The notes: a model not told the origin generated them from the letters alone. Positions 12,340 to 25,156 are shown, numbered from the stretch's first letter. The stretch is DNA of 64,000 bases from Mangifera indica (GCF_011075055.1 NC_058147.1:1364001-1428000), one strand, 5' to 3'. Translations and numbers: made by a program.

Positions 12340-13610
12340 GTTTGAATTCATTCAAATGAATATAAGTATAATTGATGAAGAAAACAATATTATAAAATTA
12401 GTGAATAATATATTTAAAGATATAAATAAGTTAAATTTGAATTAAGATATAAAATTAAAATTAATATTAAAATTAAAAATAAAATTTAATTAGTTTAAGT
12501 TAAATAATAAATTTAATCTAAGTTAACTTAATCTACCTCAAAAAATGAGCCTACTCCCACATCACTTTATTCGGATGCTCTCTAAACCTTAGGGATAGGT
12601 CGATTTTGGCCCTTGTATTAAAAGTCTTGCATTCGGGAATGTGCTAGCTGCCAAATATGCGTTAGGGCATAAGTGTGAGAAGCTTACACTGTGTTTTTTA
12701 TAACATATTCAAGGGGTAAGTGTAAAAAATATACTCTGAGAGGGTCAAAGTTATCTTAAAAAGGCCAAATGACTTATTCCCATAGGAGGTATAGTGAATT
12801 TTTAAATTTTTATTTATCAATTTTTAAAAATTTAAACATTCATCTGTAATTAAATTTTTATCAAAAATTTTAATTAATATTAGGGATTAAATCATTATTT
12901 AACAAAATATTAAAATTTTACCATATTTTTTTCTCATATTTAAAAAATTATATTTTTCTCCCAACCTAAGGTTTAAAAAGTGACAAAACCCTCTCAAAAG
13001 TTTGTTCCTCTTCCTCTGGCGCCAATCTCACTTTCCTTGACCGTCGACCGTCCTCTCTTCCCCTCTTATCTCTCTTCTGTTCTCTCTCTATAATCTTTCC
13101 AATCATTTTCTATCGAAAATGAAAACGAAGACAAAATTGTCTTCGTTGGAAGAAAGACGTGTCGTCTTCATTTGAGATAAAGACCATCAGATTACAAATG
13201 ATATTCAGGATTTCAGGTCTAGATTTATAATTTTGTAAACTTTAGATTGTAAATTAAATACAATTATAAATAAAAAATAACATAAATTAAAATATCTATA
13301 ATTTATAATTTATAAATAAAATTATATCATAATTAAAATATTTATATTTATAATATATAAATAAAATAATAATATAATTAAAAAATTATGATATATCAGA
13401 ATAAATTATACTAATAACATTATAAATTTTAATAATTAGAGAAGAGATAGGAAAGAAAGCATACACTATATTAAGAGCACTTAAAAAGAGATACAAGAAA
13501 TAGAATTCAAAATAAAGACCTCAAGCGTATCTAATTTCTCTGTCTAAAACAAAAATGAGGGCCTACAATACAACCAATTAAAAACAGTTGCGTGAGTAAA
13601 TTTAGGCTAC
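12340..13610. repeat. Segmental duplication, copy 1 (3' flank of P450-1)
   Basis: It aligns almost base for base with about 29985-31270: both contain ATTCATTCAAATGAATATAA, AGGGATAGGTCGATTTTGGC and TGTGCTAGCTGCCAAATATG in the same order and spacing. This ties the DNA after P450-1 to the DNA before the P450 at 32555. Confidence 0.85.
12763..13190. mobile_element. Remnant of a long-TIR (MULE-like) element, left end only
   Basis: It begins GGCCAAATGACTTATTCCCA followed by GGTATAGTGAATTT. This is the same terminal pattern as the complete element at 24414 (GGCCGAAATAGCTTTTCCC, then GGTATAGTGAA). No matching right terminus or TSD was found, so the right boundary is approximate and the copy looks truncated. 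Confidence 0.45.
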
Positions 13611-16379
13611 TCCGGATGAAAAATCAAGAATTCATTATCACCATTAGATGAAGTTGTTAGAGTTTATAATCTGAAGAAAAAAATTTAATAAAATTTATAT
13701 TTTTTTAATATTATTAATAAAATAATAATTATATTTTTATTTAAATTTTTTAAACCTAATAAATATATATTTATTTTCACATATTAATATACTGGTGAAA
13801 AATAATTTTTTGGCCTTTGATAAAACGTATTATTACCTCTTTTGAAAAGACCTTCCGTTGTAGAACCCATCTCCACGCTGAGGTGTCATCTAATTATTGA
13901 ACACTTCAACCAGTCCCAATAGAAAATTGATCAAGTCTGAATTCGTAACCGGAACGGCTTTGCCCGGAACCAAAGTGGGTATTGGGTTGACAGAGACACA
14001 ATGCGTAGCAGAATATAATCTGTATGGATCCAATGACAGGACACGTGTAAAAAGCAAAGAGCCAAGTCAATATCAAATTGGATTATTATAAAGAAAGGAA
14101 AAAAAGCTCCATCACCACTTTCACTAAAAATTTTTCTCTAATACAACGAACGAACAACTTGCAAGGGGACCCATTGTGGTTGAAATTATGCAACAAAGAA
14201 CATGTCCTGCTTACATTTCCAACTTAACCCCGTGACTCTAGAAATTACATTTATTGCTTCTTAAGTTTTCTGTCACATCTTGCTAACTGGCTCATAATTT
14301 GGTACTCGTACCAACAAAGCAACAATGTATTATTATTTCCCCTGATAATGCAATTAATACACACAATGAAATCAATTCATCAAAATTGTTCCAACCAAAG
14401 GAAGGAACCCCAAATTATTAGAAAAAAAAAAAAAAAAAGAGAAAGGCCCCCAATCCCCATCAATCTGTACACATATATCAAAGAATGGTTAAACAATGAC
14501 AACGAGGGGGCGTAATGAAAAAAGAATCATTAATAGCTTGTTTTCATTGGTGAAAAGTCAATGTTTACCCTAAATAAGGCATCCTAAATAAAACAACAAT
14601 AAAATATTATAAAAATCTTCCCTTCCTTCAATTATTAAAATCTGACATCATCGTCTTGTGGAATCAGTCTGGATACTTACAACTTGTATGAATATATTTA
14701 AAAAAACAATCACTTTCAAATGGCGATATTTTTAAGATGCCGCCCATTTCTGGAGGAGATAAGCACCACTCACTAACTGCCGTCTTGCTCCAAATGTTGC
14801 CCTTTGAATTCGGCTGAACTTGGATGGACCTCGAGCTCAGACTTTACCGATTCAACAAATTTAAACTCTATATACTGTAGTTGAACCGAATTTGAGGCAA
14901 TTACTATTTTTTTTAACTCATTTCCATTATATCCCTATGCATTAATAATAAAATTATGTATGATTTTATCTATAAATATTATATTATTATATAATTAAAT
15001 ATTATTTTATTTTTTATTTTTAATTATTTAATCATATAAAATATATCATTATTATTTATATATTATTATCGTTATTCAATCATACAATTTTTTTTTATTA
15101 ATAGAAATACAGCACGCCGGTCAAATAATTTGGCCTAACACCTTAAAATATTTATTAACAGTATACTAATTAAAGACCAGAATACATTAAAACCTAACAA
15201 AAGCAAGAAAAGAAGACAGCTGACAGCTTCATTTTCCACAGCTGACTTGATATACTAGAAAAAATGAAGGACGCAAATACATACACGTAATATTTTGATA
15301 AAGATTGTACAAGTTAAAAGCATATTACAATTTACAAATTGAAATATTTTTTATTTAATAAAATAAAATACATAAATAATAATATATTATTATATAATTA
15401 AATATTATTTTATTTTTAATTTTTAAATATTTAATTATATAATAATATATAATTATTTATTAAAAAATTATACATATAATATTATTCTTTTTATGTGTTG
15501 ATATTGTGAGATTTGATAAAAATTTATATATTGATAAAAATATAAAACACCAATAGTGAGATTGAAATAATTTGAATTAATATCTTTATAATAAAATTAT
15601 ATGTATTTAGTTTTAATATTAAATTGAGATTTGAGATAATCCAATACACTATTTGAATATTTAATTATATATTTAAAACTAAATATATATAATTTTTCAT
15701 ATTTTTATATATTAATAATTATATTAAGTGATAAAAGTATTTTGAGTTATCAAACTATCAATTTTTTTTCTTTTATTAAGAGGACTCTCTCTCTCTCTCT
15801 TTCTATATATTTATTTATTGAATAAATTGAATTTTTGGATTCTTTTATTGAATGAATCAAATAATCATATTTTCTTATAAAATAAAATAAATTTAAAGTA
15901 TTTATTATTGAAGATTTTGAATAAATATAATAAAAAAATTTGTTTTGTTTTCTTCTAAAAAAATGATTAATTTGACATCGTTATATAATATAGCAAAAGT
16001 TTATACTATTTAATATGAATAAGAGCAAATTTTGTCTCTTTTTTAAACTTAAAAATTCAGTAAATTCCTTCAATTGAAAATAGAATTTTGTGAAAAAATT
16101 TATAAAAAAAAAAGGTCATAGTTAAGATACCTCCATATATTGTCATCTTTTACATTTATCATGATAAATTGGATAAAATAAAATAAAAATCTAATAATAA
16201 AACTATGTTTATTTATTTAAAATAAATAAATAAATAAATATTTATTTATATGTATTAATATAATAATATATATAAATATGTATATAATTACGTAGGATCG
16301 TTGAAATTCTAATTACTGATCAACTTTGAAGCCTATTTAGTGAGGTTCTGCTTTTGAATTTCTTGTAAGATTCAACACA

Positions 16380-17954
16380 ATGGCATTGCTAGTTATCCTT
16401 CTGTTTCTTCCAATTTTCTTCTTCTTTCTTCTCCAAAAACAAAAACCACTCAAAAGTAATCGTCTGCCACCTGGTCCTCGGGCGCTTCCCTTAATTGGCA
16501 ATCTGCACCAGTTTGATGGTTCAAACCCTAAGAAGATGTGGAAGCTTTCTAAAAACTATGGCCCTCTCATGTCCCTGCGTCTTGGTTCAGTTCCAGCCAT
16601 TTTAGTTTCATCACCAAAAATGGCTAAAGAGGTCATGAAGACGCAGGATCTGGCATGTTGCAGTAGGCCTGCCTTGCTTGGCCCACAAACTTTGTCTTAC
16701 AATGGCTTAGACTTGGCGTTTTCACCTTACGATGATTACTGGAGAGAAATCAGGAAAATTTGCGTTGTTCATCTCTTCAACTCTAACAGAGTTCAACAAT
16801 TTCGACCCATTAGAGAAGATGAAGTTGCTCGTCTGACGAAAAAGATATCGAAAGCTACTGCTGCTTCTAAGACAATCAACTTGAGTGAGCTTATGTTCTC
16901 TCTGACGAGCACAATTATTTGCAGGGTTGGATTTGGAAAGAGGTACGAGGAAGATGGAATTGAGAGAAGTAGATTCCAGGCTCTTCTTAATGAAACTCAG
17001 GCCTTGTTGATAAGCTTCTTTTTTTCAGATTATTTTCCTTTCATGGGCTGGCTTGACAAGCTCACAGGAATGAGGCGTCGCCTTGATAACAACTTCAAGG
17101 CTTTTGACAAATTTTACCAAGAACTCATTGAAGAGCATTTAGATCCCAACAAACCTGAAAATGATCAAGAGGATATAATTGATGTTCTACTGCAAATTCG
17201 GAAAGAGCGTGGATTTAAATTTGACCTCACTTCTGATCACATCAAAGCAGTGCTCGCGGTATCATAAAGCAATTTTTCTGAGCTTTATTTCGTACATACT
17301 ATAAATTTTAATATGTCTCATTATTTTGGTTTTTCTTTGCTGCAGGATGTATTTGTTGCTGGGACAGATACGAGTGCAGCTACAGTGGTGTGGGCGATGA
17401 CCTTGCTTATGAAGAATCCTAGAGTAATGAAGAAAGTTCAAGAAGAAATCAGGTCTGAAGTTGGAAACAAAGGTTTTGTAGATGAAGATGATGTTCAGAA
17501 TCTGCCATATCTCAAAGCTGTAGTGAAAGAGACGATGAGACTGCAACCAACAGTTCCTTTTTTGGTCCCAAGAGAAACAATTGAGAAGTGCGTCATAGAG
17601 GGATATGAAGTACCGCCTAAAACACTTGTTCTTGTGAATACATGGGCGATAGGAAGGGACCCTGAAGCTTGGGAGAACCCAGAAGAATTTTATCCCGAGA
17701 GATTCATAGGGAGTTCTATTGACTTTAAAGGGCAACACTTTGAGTTGATACCATTTGGTGCAGGTAGGAGAATTTGTCCAGGGTTATTTATGGGAATTGC
17801 GACTGTGGACCTTGCACTTTCTAATCTTCTGTACAAATTTGATTGGGAAATGGTGCCTGGGATGAAGAAAGAAGACTTGGATTTTGATGTTCTACCAGGT
17901 ATTACCATGCACAAGAAAAATCCTCTCCTTCTGATGGCTAGGCCCCGTAAATAA
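16380..17954 (+). CDS. Cytochrome P450, CYP83/CYP71B-like, intact; P450-2
   Basis: Exons 16380-17258 (293 codons) and 17346-17954 (202 codons plus TAA) make 495 residues; the 87-base intron ends CTGCAG|GAT. The protein has an N-terminal anchor with a FFFFLL core, hinge LPPGPRALPLIGN (most paralogs have RGLPL), WREIRK at the C-helix, I-helix AGTDTSAAT near residues 298-306, EXXR at 355-358, PERF at 410-413 and FGAGRRICPG with the heme cysteine near 437. B-C loop variant: LLGPQTLSYN. It is closest to the gene at 32555 in coding and upstream sequence, but its downstream DNA matches that of the gene at 44780. Predicted ER monooxygenase; substrate unknown. Confidence 0.95.
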
Positions 17955-20130
17955 GAGAGTCAGAAACATTGAGCATATTGATATGTCAATGAAGTGTTTT
18001 AACTTTTTCAAATGTAGAGAGCCCCCTGTGTGATCGATACTGCACTGCAGATCGAAGTTCATAATAATGCTTCCCTTGCTTATTATTCTTTCTTATGGAT
18101 GCTGATGGATATGTGCCTATTGCAGCAACAGTTTCAAGTTTAAACTACTGCTAAGAAATATCCCATTTTCATTCATAAACTGGTAATTTTAATAGGCAAA
18201 ACCATAAAGGATAAACTCCAATTGATTGAAAATTGATGCACTTATAGAAGTTATAAATTTTGTTTGTATGTTTGAGCTGAAAAAATTTCAGTCTTGCTTT
18301 TATTGTTTTTAGGGAATACACCCCAGTTCAAGCCTAAATTTTTCAATTTTATAGATACATTACAGTTTCAAACCGCTTGCTTTCAGGGAGACCGCACCAA
18401 TGTGATTGGAGGGTTGTACATCATATGTTCAGAAACACATAGTTTTAGCATCTCTTAGTCTGTAACAACTACATAAGAAACCAAACTTTTAGTTGAGAAA
18501 GAAAAAATGAGTTTGTAGTGTCAATTATAATCGATTCTACGATCTTCAAATTTAATATTTTTGTGGATGGTTATATCTATGACCTCTATCCAAATTCAAC
18601 CTGAATAACACTTAATTCAAAAATAAAAACTAAAATTCTGAACGTATTTAATATTTTTGTGGATTGATGCATTAAATGTATTTTGAGTTCAAAAATTATT
18701 TTGAACATATTTAATATACGAATAATAAAATATTATAAAAAATATACATATTTATTAACTAGTGATGAGAATAAAGACGAATGATTGTCTTCATGAAAGT
18801 ATAAAGTCTTATTTGGGATACTAAAATTATACACATATCTATCACACCCATCATCAGATGGATCTCTTACATATTTATAAACATTAATCTATCATTAAAT
18901 AGTAAAAAAATAAGTATATACGATAGGAGGTTGCTGCTTGAAAATGATATTTTAATTGTTAATAATCATAAAACATATAAATATTAGGCGACCAACTATC
19001 ATGAGTCCTTTTCCTTAATAGTCATAATACATATAAATTAATGATAATATGATAAAAATATATTTAAAAATTTGAATGATTTTTACGATATTTTTTAAGA
19101 TGTAATAATAATAATAATAATTTTTTTAAAAATATTTTATAAGATAAAATACAAACAAATTATGTTTTTAATAAACGATATAAAAGGCGACCGACTATCA
19201 TGAGTCCTTTTACTTAATTTTTTTTCTTTTCTTTTCTTTTCATTATTTTCCTTCTTCTCCCTTTGGCCTTATATGATCAATACCCTTCTCCAGTTGGTAA
19301 GCCACTAGCTTCGCATCTAGAAGGTGGCATTGCTAGGTGTTGAACAGCCGTTCTAAACCAATTTGTGTTGGCTATCATAAAATTTTAACATATGGCTCAT
19401 CTCTAAGTTTACTTTCTCAGTTTCGCCATCTCTATCCTTCTCCATTGCCTATGTGCTTTCCAATCAAACGAAAAATCACACTTGCTCACGTCGATTTCCA
19501 ATAATTAATTTATATATTTTTATTATTTTACATATTAAAATATTTATATTATTTTTATCTCTACCCTTACAAAAATTTATATTTATAATTTTATATAAAA
19601 TATAATTTATTATTATTTAATTTACAATTTTATATTATTATATTATTTGATATAATTATAATGCAATTAGAGTATTAATGGTTAAAGTTACATATAAGTT
19701 GACAAAGATATAAATTTAGATTAAAAAAAAGTACAAAAAATGGGTTGACGAGAACATTCAACCTTAGCACTTGCATCAACGACAATCTGTTTTTTATCTA
19801 TTTTTTATCTAGACCTGAATTTTAGTCAATTCATTCGTAACTTTAACCATTAATAATTCAGGTATATTATAACAATATTTAACAATAAAATAATATGAAA
19901 TTATAATATCAAATAATAATAAATTATATTTCACATAAAATTATAATCATAAATCTTCGTAAAGTTAAAAATAATGGTAATTTAAATATTTTAACACATA
20001 AAATGGGAAAAATATTGAAGTTATAAAAATTGTGGTGTAATATATAAATACGTCCATTTGGGGCAAAAAAATTCAGTGACCTTATTTTTCCAGTTCACCA
20101 TGTACCCTTATTCTAAGAAGGCCTGAAGTG
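17955..20130. other. Spacer between P450-2 and the broken P450-3; duplicated elsewhere
   Basis: No gene. The region matches about 46343-48812, the spacer between the P450s at 44780 and 48874, and holds the same landmarks (TGGATTGATGCATTAAATGT-like near 18660; CGACCGACTATCATGAGTCC near 19190). It differs around 18986-19019, where a 34-base copy of the sequence at 19185-19218 sits in place of DNA kept in the other arm. Confidence 0.7.
18986..19218. repeat. Dispersed 34-bp direct repeat at an apparent deletion junction
   Basis: AGGCGACCAACTATCATGAG followed by TCCTTTTCCTTAAT at 18986-19019 recurs with two mismatches at 19185-19218. In the paralogous spacer (47340-47830) only the second occurrence exists, and the first position instead continues into about 280 other bases. 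This is consistent with a deletion repaired with copied filler. Confidence 0.6.
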
Positions 20131-20138
20131 TATTTATT
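20131..20138 (+). promoter_or_regulatory. TATA-like box upstream of broken P450-3
   Basis: TATTTATT followed by GGGGTTCTGGTTTGCC lies about 60 bases upstream of the ATG at 20192. The same block precedes the paralog at 48874, so the promoter proximal region is conserved between the two. Confidence 0.4.
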
Positions 20139-20191
20139 GGGGTTCTGGTTTGCCTTCGTTGTATGCATGTTAGCAGGCAACACATAACATA

Positions 20192-21766
20192 ATGGAACTG
20201 CCAATCATCGTTCTGTAATTTTCCTATCTTCGTCTTGTTTATTCTTCAAATAAAAAAAACATCAAAGAGCGTCCGTTTACCACCTGGGCCTCGGGGGCTT
20301 CCCTTGATCGGAAATTTACACCAATTTGTTGGTTCAAAGCCTGAAAATGTGTGGAAGCTCTCTCAAAAGTATGGAGCCCTCATGTCCTTGCGGCTTGGCT
20401 ACGTGCCAACCCTGATAGTTTCATTGGCAAAAATGGCTAAAGAAGTTATGAAGACCTATGACCTTGTATTTTGCAGTAGACCTGCCTTAATTGGTCAGCA
20501 AAAGTTATCTTACAATGGGCTAGATTTGGTTTTTTCACCCTATGATAATTATTATAGAGAGTTGAGAAAAATATGCGTGGTTCATCTCTTCAATTCTAAC
20601 CGAGTGGCAGATTTTCGTCCGGTTAGAGAAGATGAAGTTTCCCGTATGATTGAAAAGATATCAAAATCAGCTGTGGTCTCAAAACCTGTCAACTTAAGTG
20701 AGCAAATGATGTTTCTTACGAGCACCATTATTAGCAGAATCGGTTTTGGCAAGAGGTATGAGGATGAAGGCACTGAAAGAAGCAGATTTCATGCTTTACT
20801 TAATGAGACTCAGGCCTTGTTCGTAAGCTTCTTTCTTTCCGATTATTTTCCCTTCATTGGCAGCTGGGTTGACAAACTCATAGGAATGGTAAATCGTCTC
20901 GAAAACAACTTCAAGGAATTTGATAAATTCTACCAGGAGCTCATCGAGGGGCATTTAGATCCCAACAAACCAAAGAATGATCGAGAGGATATAATTGATG
21001 TTCTACTGCAAGTTCGGAAAGAGTGTGGATTTAAAGTTGACCTCACTTCTGATCACATCAAAGCAGTGCTCATGGTCTTATCTTTTCCATAAATTTCTCA
21101 ACTTTGTTTAGTTTTCATATAAAATATATACGATTTATCAATTTTTCTTCTTTGCAGAATGTATTTGTTGCTGGCACAGACACCAGTGCAGCCACGGTGG
21201 TTTGGGCGATGACCTACCTGATGAAAAATCCTGAAATAATGAAGAAAGTTCAAGGAGAAATCAGGTCCAAAGTTGGAAACAAAGGTTTTGTAGATGAGGA
21301 TGATCTTCAGAATCTGCCTTATCTTAAAACTGTAGTGAAAGAGAATATGAGACTGCAACCAACAGTTCCTTTTTTGGTCCCAAGAGAAACAACTGAGAAC
21401 TGCGTCATAGAGGGATATGAAATACCGCCTAAAACACTCGGTCTTGTGAATACATGGGCTATAGGAAGAGACCCTGAAGCTTGGGAGAACCCAGATGAAT
21501 TTTATCCTGAGAGATTCAAGGGGAGTTCTATTGACTTTAAAGGGCAACACTTTGAGCTGATACCATTTGGCGCTGGTCGAAAAATTTGTCTAGGATTGTA
21601 CATGGGAATTGCTACTGTTGACCTTGCACTTTCTAATCTTCTATACAAATTTGACTGGGAAATGGTGCCTGGAATGAAGAAAGAAGATTTAGATTTTGAT
21701 GTTCTTTCAGGCATTACCATGCACAAGAAAAATCCTCTCCGCCTTATGGTTAAGTGCTATAAATGA
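20192..21766 (+). pseudogene. Cytochrome P450, full length but with broken N-terminus; P450-3
   Basis: Exons 20192-21074 and 21158-21766, with an 83-base intron. Compared with its sister at 48874, the start ATGGAACTG is kept, but codon 9 is TAA and one extra base shifts the frame within the ER anchor; the frame from about 20235 onward is then open through exon 1. The first downstream in-frame ATG would skip the anchor and the proline hinge. The rest is P450-like: YYRELRK at the C-helix (W replaced by Y), AGTDTSAAT, EXXR as KENMR, YPERF. The heme loop reads FGAGRKICLG, with K where R is nearly invariant and L where P is usual. I infer a recent pseudogene. A sequencing error at the anchor is possible, but would not explain the heme-loop changes. 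Confidence 0.85.
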
Positions 21767-21893
21767 TTGCAGATCGATGGGTCATTTGTGTTCAATGTTG
21801 ACGAATTAATCTGGCCGGAGTTCGAAGTTTCTGATCGCAGTTTTCTTGTTTGCTACACTGTGTAATAGATGTCAACAAGGCAGTGTTACTAAT

Positions 21894-21899
21894 AATAAA
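21894..21899 (+). terminator. AATAAA-type polyadenylation signal candidate of P450-3
   Basis: AATAAA lies about 130 bases after the stop codon, immediately before the target-site duplication of the inserted element at 21909. The same signal follows the paralog at 48874. Confidence 0.4.
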
Positions 21900-21908
21900 G
21901 TTGTAAAA

Positions 21909-22838
21909 GGGCAAAGGACTATTTCCCACCTATGTTTTAGCCGTTTCTCAATCACATATCTACACCAGATAAAAAACCCAATCACCCATCCAAAATTTAA
22001 TTTGTTTGTTCCACCCACATGTTTTTCAGTTAGATTAAAGGGCAAATTAGTAATTTCATCAATAATATTAAATAATTAAAATTTTATCTCATTTTTCCCT
22101 CTTTAATTTGAAAAACTAACATTTATCCCTTGAATTAAGTTTTAAAAAATTTACTTTTCCCCCCTGAAATGTAGCAACTTTTTCCGGCGACGGCTGAAAA
22201 GATTTCATCCAAAGGTCGACCACCTCTGGACGACGATCGTCGTCTGTCGTCCAAGAAGAACGACCGTCGTCCAAGAAGGACAACCGTCGTCCAGAACGGT
22301 CGACGCTCTGTCCAGAAAGGTCGACGCTTCGTCCAGATCTGGACGATGAATCGTCGTCCATTGTCGTCCTTTCTGGACGACGAAGCGTCGTCCAGTCTGG
22401 ACAACCGAGCGTCGTCCAGAGAATGGACGACACTCTGTCGTCCAGAGAATGGATGATCGTAGTCCATTCCAGGGACGAGCGTCGTCCAGAGAATGGACGA
22501 GCCCTCGTCACTCTCCCTCCATCCACGTCGTCGCTGGTGGCCGGAGGGAAAATGAAAAAAAATTAGGGATTTGAGGGGGTGAAAGTCACTTTTTAAAGTT
22601 TAGGGATGGGGGTAAAGTGTAACTTTTAAAATCGGAGGGGGAAAATGTGATCGAATTAAATCAGTGGAATATAAACAGTAAAATAACGATTTTACCCCTC
22701 TATTTAACGGAAAATTTAACGGCAGATGTGGGTGGAAACAAACGGATTAAATTTTGGGTGGGTGATTGGATTTTTCATCTGGAGTGGGTATGTGATTGAG
22801 AAACGGCTAAAACATGGGTGGGAAATAGTCCTTTTCCC
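21909..22838. mobile_element. Mutator-like (MULE-type) non-autonomous element, 9-bp TSD, long TIRs
   Basis: Flanked by identical 9-base TSDs GTTGTAAAA at 21900-21908 and 22839-22847. The terminal inverted repeats are over 100 bases: the left end reads GGACTATTTCCCACCTATG then TTTTAGCCGTTTCTCAATC, and the right end is its complement with few changes. The empty site GTTGTAAAATAATTTATCC survives downstream of the paralog at 48874 (50518 onward), proving a unique later insertion. No transposase frame. The core (about 22205-22520) is a CGTCC-rich imperfect repeat. Confidence 0.9.
22205..22520. repeat. CGTCC-rich imperfect tandem repeat inside the MULE-type element
   Basis: Dense recurrence of GTCGTCC, TCGTCCAGA and TGGACGA gives a GC-rich island in AT-rich DNA. 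Several overlapping open frames here on the minus strand (rich in D, R and S) result from the short repeat period and are not credible genes. Confidence 0.8.
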
Positions 22839-22847
22839 GTTGTAAAA

Positions 22848-24404
22848 TAATTTATCCAAGTATTTACAGACTTACAGTCCGATGTCTGCCAACATTCATA
22901 ATTTATCCAAGTATTTACGGCTTAAGTCGGTTTGATTAGATGATTTAAATTTATTTATTTTAAATATAAATTAAATATAAATTAAAAAATTCAATTTATT
23001 TTAAAATTAAATTAAATAAATAATTTAATTTAATTTGAATTTAATTTATAATTCAATTAATTAAATAATATTATTTTATTAATAAATCATGAATTTAAAT
23101 AATAAATCTTAGTTATATATCTGAATCGTGAATATGAATCGTATCCATTCTAAGTAAGAGGTTTAAAGATAAAGGAAGTAAGAGAAGTAGGTGGCTGAAT
23201 AACTATCATATCAAAACTTGGGTGGGAAATAAGCAATCCTTAAGCATGGTTTTAAGCCAAGCTGCCACTATGGTTTGAATTCATATTTTAACCCAGTTTG
23301 AGATTAAGGGTTTGCCTCAAAACTCATCTCACTAATAATTTTTTTAATAATTCATCTTTTTTATTATCAAAATTATTGATCTTGAATACATCACTTTCAT
23401 TTGTAAGAGAGTTCAAACTAATTAGCATTCAATCGGAGTGGGTATTACATCATTTCTGATATTAACTCTGGTTGAAATTTTTGAAATGTTGTTAATTCCG
23501 AATAAAACAACAACCAAATGTTATAAAAATCTTTCGTGTGTCAATTATTCAAATCTGGCATCATCGTCTTGTGTAATCAGTCTGGATATCTACAGCATCC
23601 ATGGAGAAATTTAAAAAAAAAACATCACTTCAAGGAGAAGATAATCACCACAGAGTGCCATCTAGTCCCAAAATGTTGACCTTCAAATTTGGCTGAACTC
23701 GGATGGACCTCGAGCTAAGATTTTACCGATTCAACAATTTTAAACTCAATTTATATGTAGTTGAACCAAATTTGAGGCAAGTACTTTTTTTTTTTTTTGA
23801 CTTATTTCCGTTGTATTCTTATGCATAAATAATAAAATTATATATATAATTTTTTATATAAAAATAATAATATGTTATTATATAATTTTTAATTATTTAA
23901 TTATATAATAATATATTATTATTTATACACAAAATTATATATTAAAATTATGTATAATTTATACACAAATATCAATTAACTAAAAATAATAATAATAATT
24001 ATTTAATAAATATATTTAATTAAATTTGTTTTAAATTTAATTGGACTATCTTAATAGCATTAATTAACTCAGTTGAATTTAAATAATAATATATTATTAT
24101 TTAATTAAATATAAAATAATATACAATTACACAGAAATACAAGGTGGGTATACATTCTTTTTCGTAATAGAATACTCATTTTAATTATCTCTCCTGCTCT
24201 ATTGTTTGTTGCGTTCAGATTTGAGAACAGTTTTTTTTATTAATAGAAATATGGAACGCCGATCAAGTAATTTGGCCTAACACCTTAAAATATTTATTAA
24301 CAGTACAATAATTAAAGATTAAAATACATTAAAAGCTAATTTAATAACGAAAGCAAGAAAGAAGACAGCTGGCAGCTTCCTATTCCACAGCCGACTTAAT
24401 CTAC
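22848..24404. other. Intergenic; upstream copy of P450 5' flank
   Basis: No gene. From about 23500 (CATCATCGTCTTGTGTAATCAG) to 24404 it matches the 5' flanks at 14600, 31370 and 38690, and closely the region 52700-53340 upstream of the P450 at 54274. Confidence 0.6.
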
Positions 24405-24413
24405 TAGAAAAAA

Positions 24414-25156
24414 GGCCGAAATAGCTTTTCCCACGCAAGGTATAGTGAACACCTCTTCCCACTCACCAACTTTCAAAAATCTAACACTCAACCATAGTTT
24501 GGAAGACTAACATCTACCCCATAAAATTAAGTTAAGATTAAGGACAAAATCATCATTTAACAATAATATTTAGCATTTATATTATTTTATCTCTTTAATT
24601 TGAAAACTAACAATTTCATCCAAAATTAAGTTTTGAAAAGTGACATTTTCCCTCTATCTAGGGTTTCCAATTTCACCAATGAATTTTCGATCAACGACGG
24701 CCGATCTCTCTCACTTTCGGTGTCGTCTCTCCCACCGGGGTTCAATATTAGGTTGACGACGTTTAAATTTGACAAAATTTGAACAAAATCTAGATAAATA
24801 GTCAAAACTGTTCGTCTGGATGACAACAATGATCCAGAAGAGATCGATCTCCTCATCTGGAAACCCTAGGTAGGAGGGAAATTGGAAACGGCAAAATTGG
24901 AAACCCTTGGTAGTGGAGAAATATCACTTTTTAAAACTTAATTTTGGATGAAATTATTAGTTTTTTAAATTAAAGGGGTAAAATGATATAAATGTTGAAT
25001 ATTATTATTAAATGATGATTTTACCCTTAAACTTAACTTAATTTTGGAGGTTAGGTATTAGTTTTCCAAACAATGGGTGGGTGTTTGGGTTTTTGAAAGT
25101 TGATGGGCGGGACTTTAAATTTCACTATACCTTGGGTGTGAATAAGTTTTTTGGCC
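24414..25156. mobile_element. Long-TIR (MULE-like) non-autonomous element, 9-bp TSD
   Basis: The left end GGCCGAAATAGCTTTTCCC and right end (complement) GGCCAAAAAACTTATTCAC share CAAGGTATAGTGAA a few bases further in. The flanks are TAGAAAAAA (24405-24413) and CAGAAAAAA (25157-25165), a 9-base TSD with one mismatch. The empty site CTAGAAAAAATAAAGGAGGC is retained at 53330-53349 upstream of the P450 at 54274. It contains no transposase; one 76-codon minus-strand frame is not credible as a gene. Confidence 0.85.

Larger units (their letters stand above)
12042..16379. other. Intergenic between P450-1 and P450-2; duplicated and AT-rich
   Basis: No gene was found. About 12340-13610 recurs near 29985-31270. 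About 14530-14660 and 15480-16379 recur upstream of the P450 at 32555, so the 5' flanks of these two genes are sister copies. The copy here is longer: about 13620-14530 and 15085-15480 have no counterpart there. A (CT)8 tract at 15785-15800 is (CT)12 in the other copy. The 64-codon open frame at 13897 has no recognisable domain and is not called. Confidence 0.6.

Noticed and set aside
13897..14091. 64-codon plus-strand frame
   Set aside because: No homolog recognised and chance length; absent from the sister flank of P450-5.
17262..17738. 158-codon minus-strand frame (MLPFKVNRTP...) repeated in every P450 exon 2
   Set aside because: Its conservation follows from the sense P450 sequence; it appears in pseudogene copies too and has no recognisable domain.
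17690..17914. 74-codon minus-strand frame (MCMVIPGRTSKSK...) over the heme region, recurring in all copies
   Set aside because: Antisense of the heme-loop exon; recurrence reflects duplication only.
22116..22526. Two overlapping minus-strand frames rich in D, R and S
   Set aside because: Arise from the short CGTCC-type repeat inside the MULE-type element; compositional artefact.
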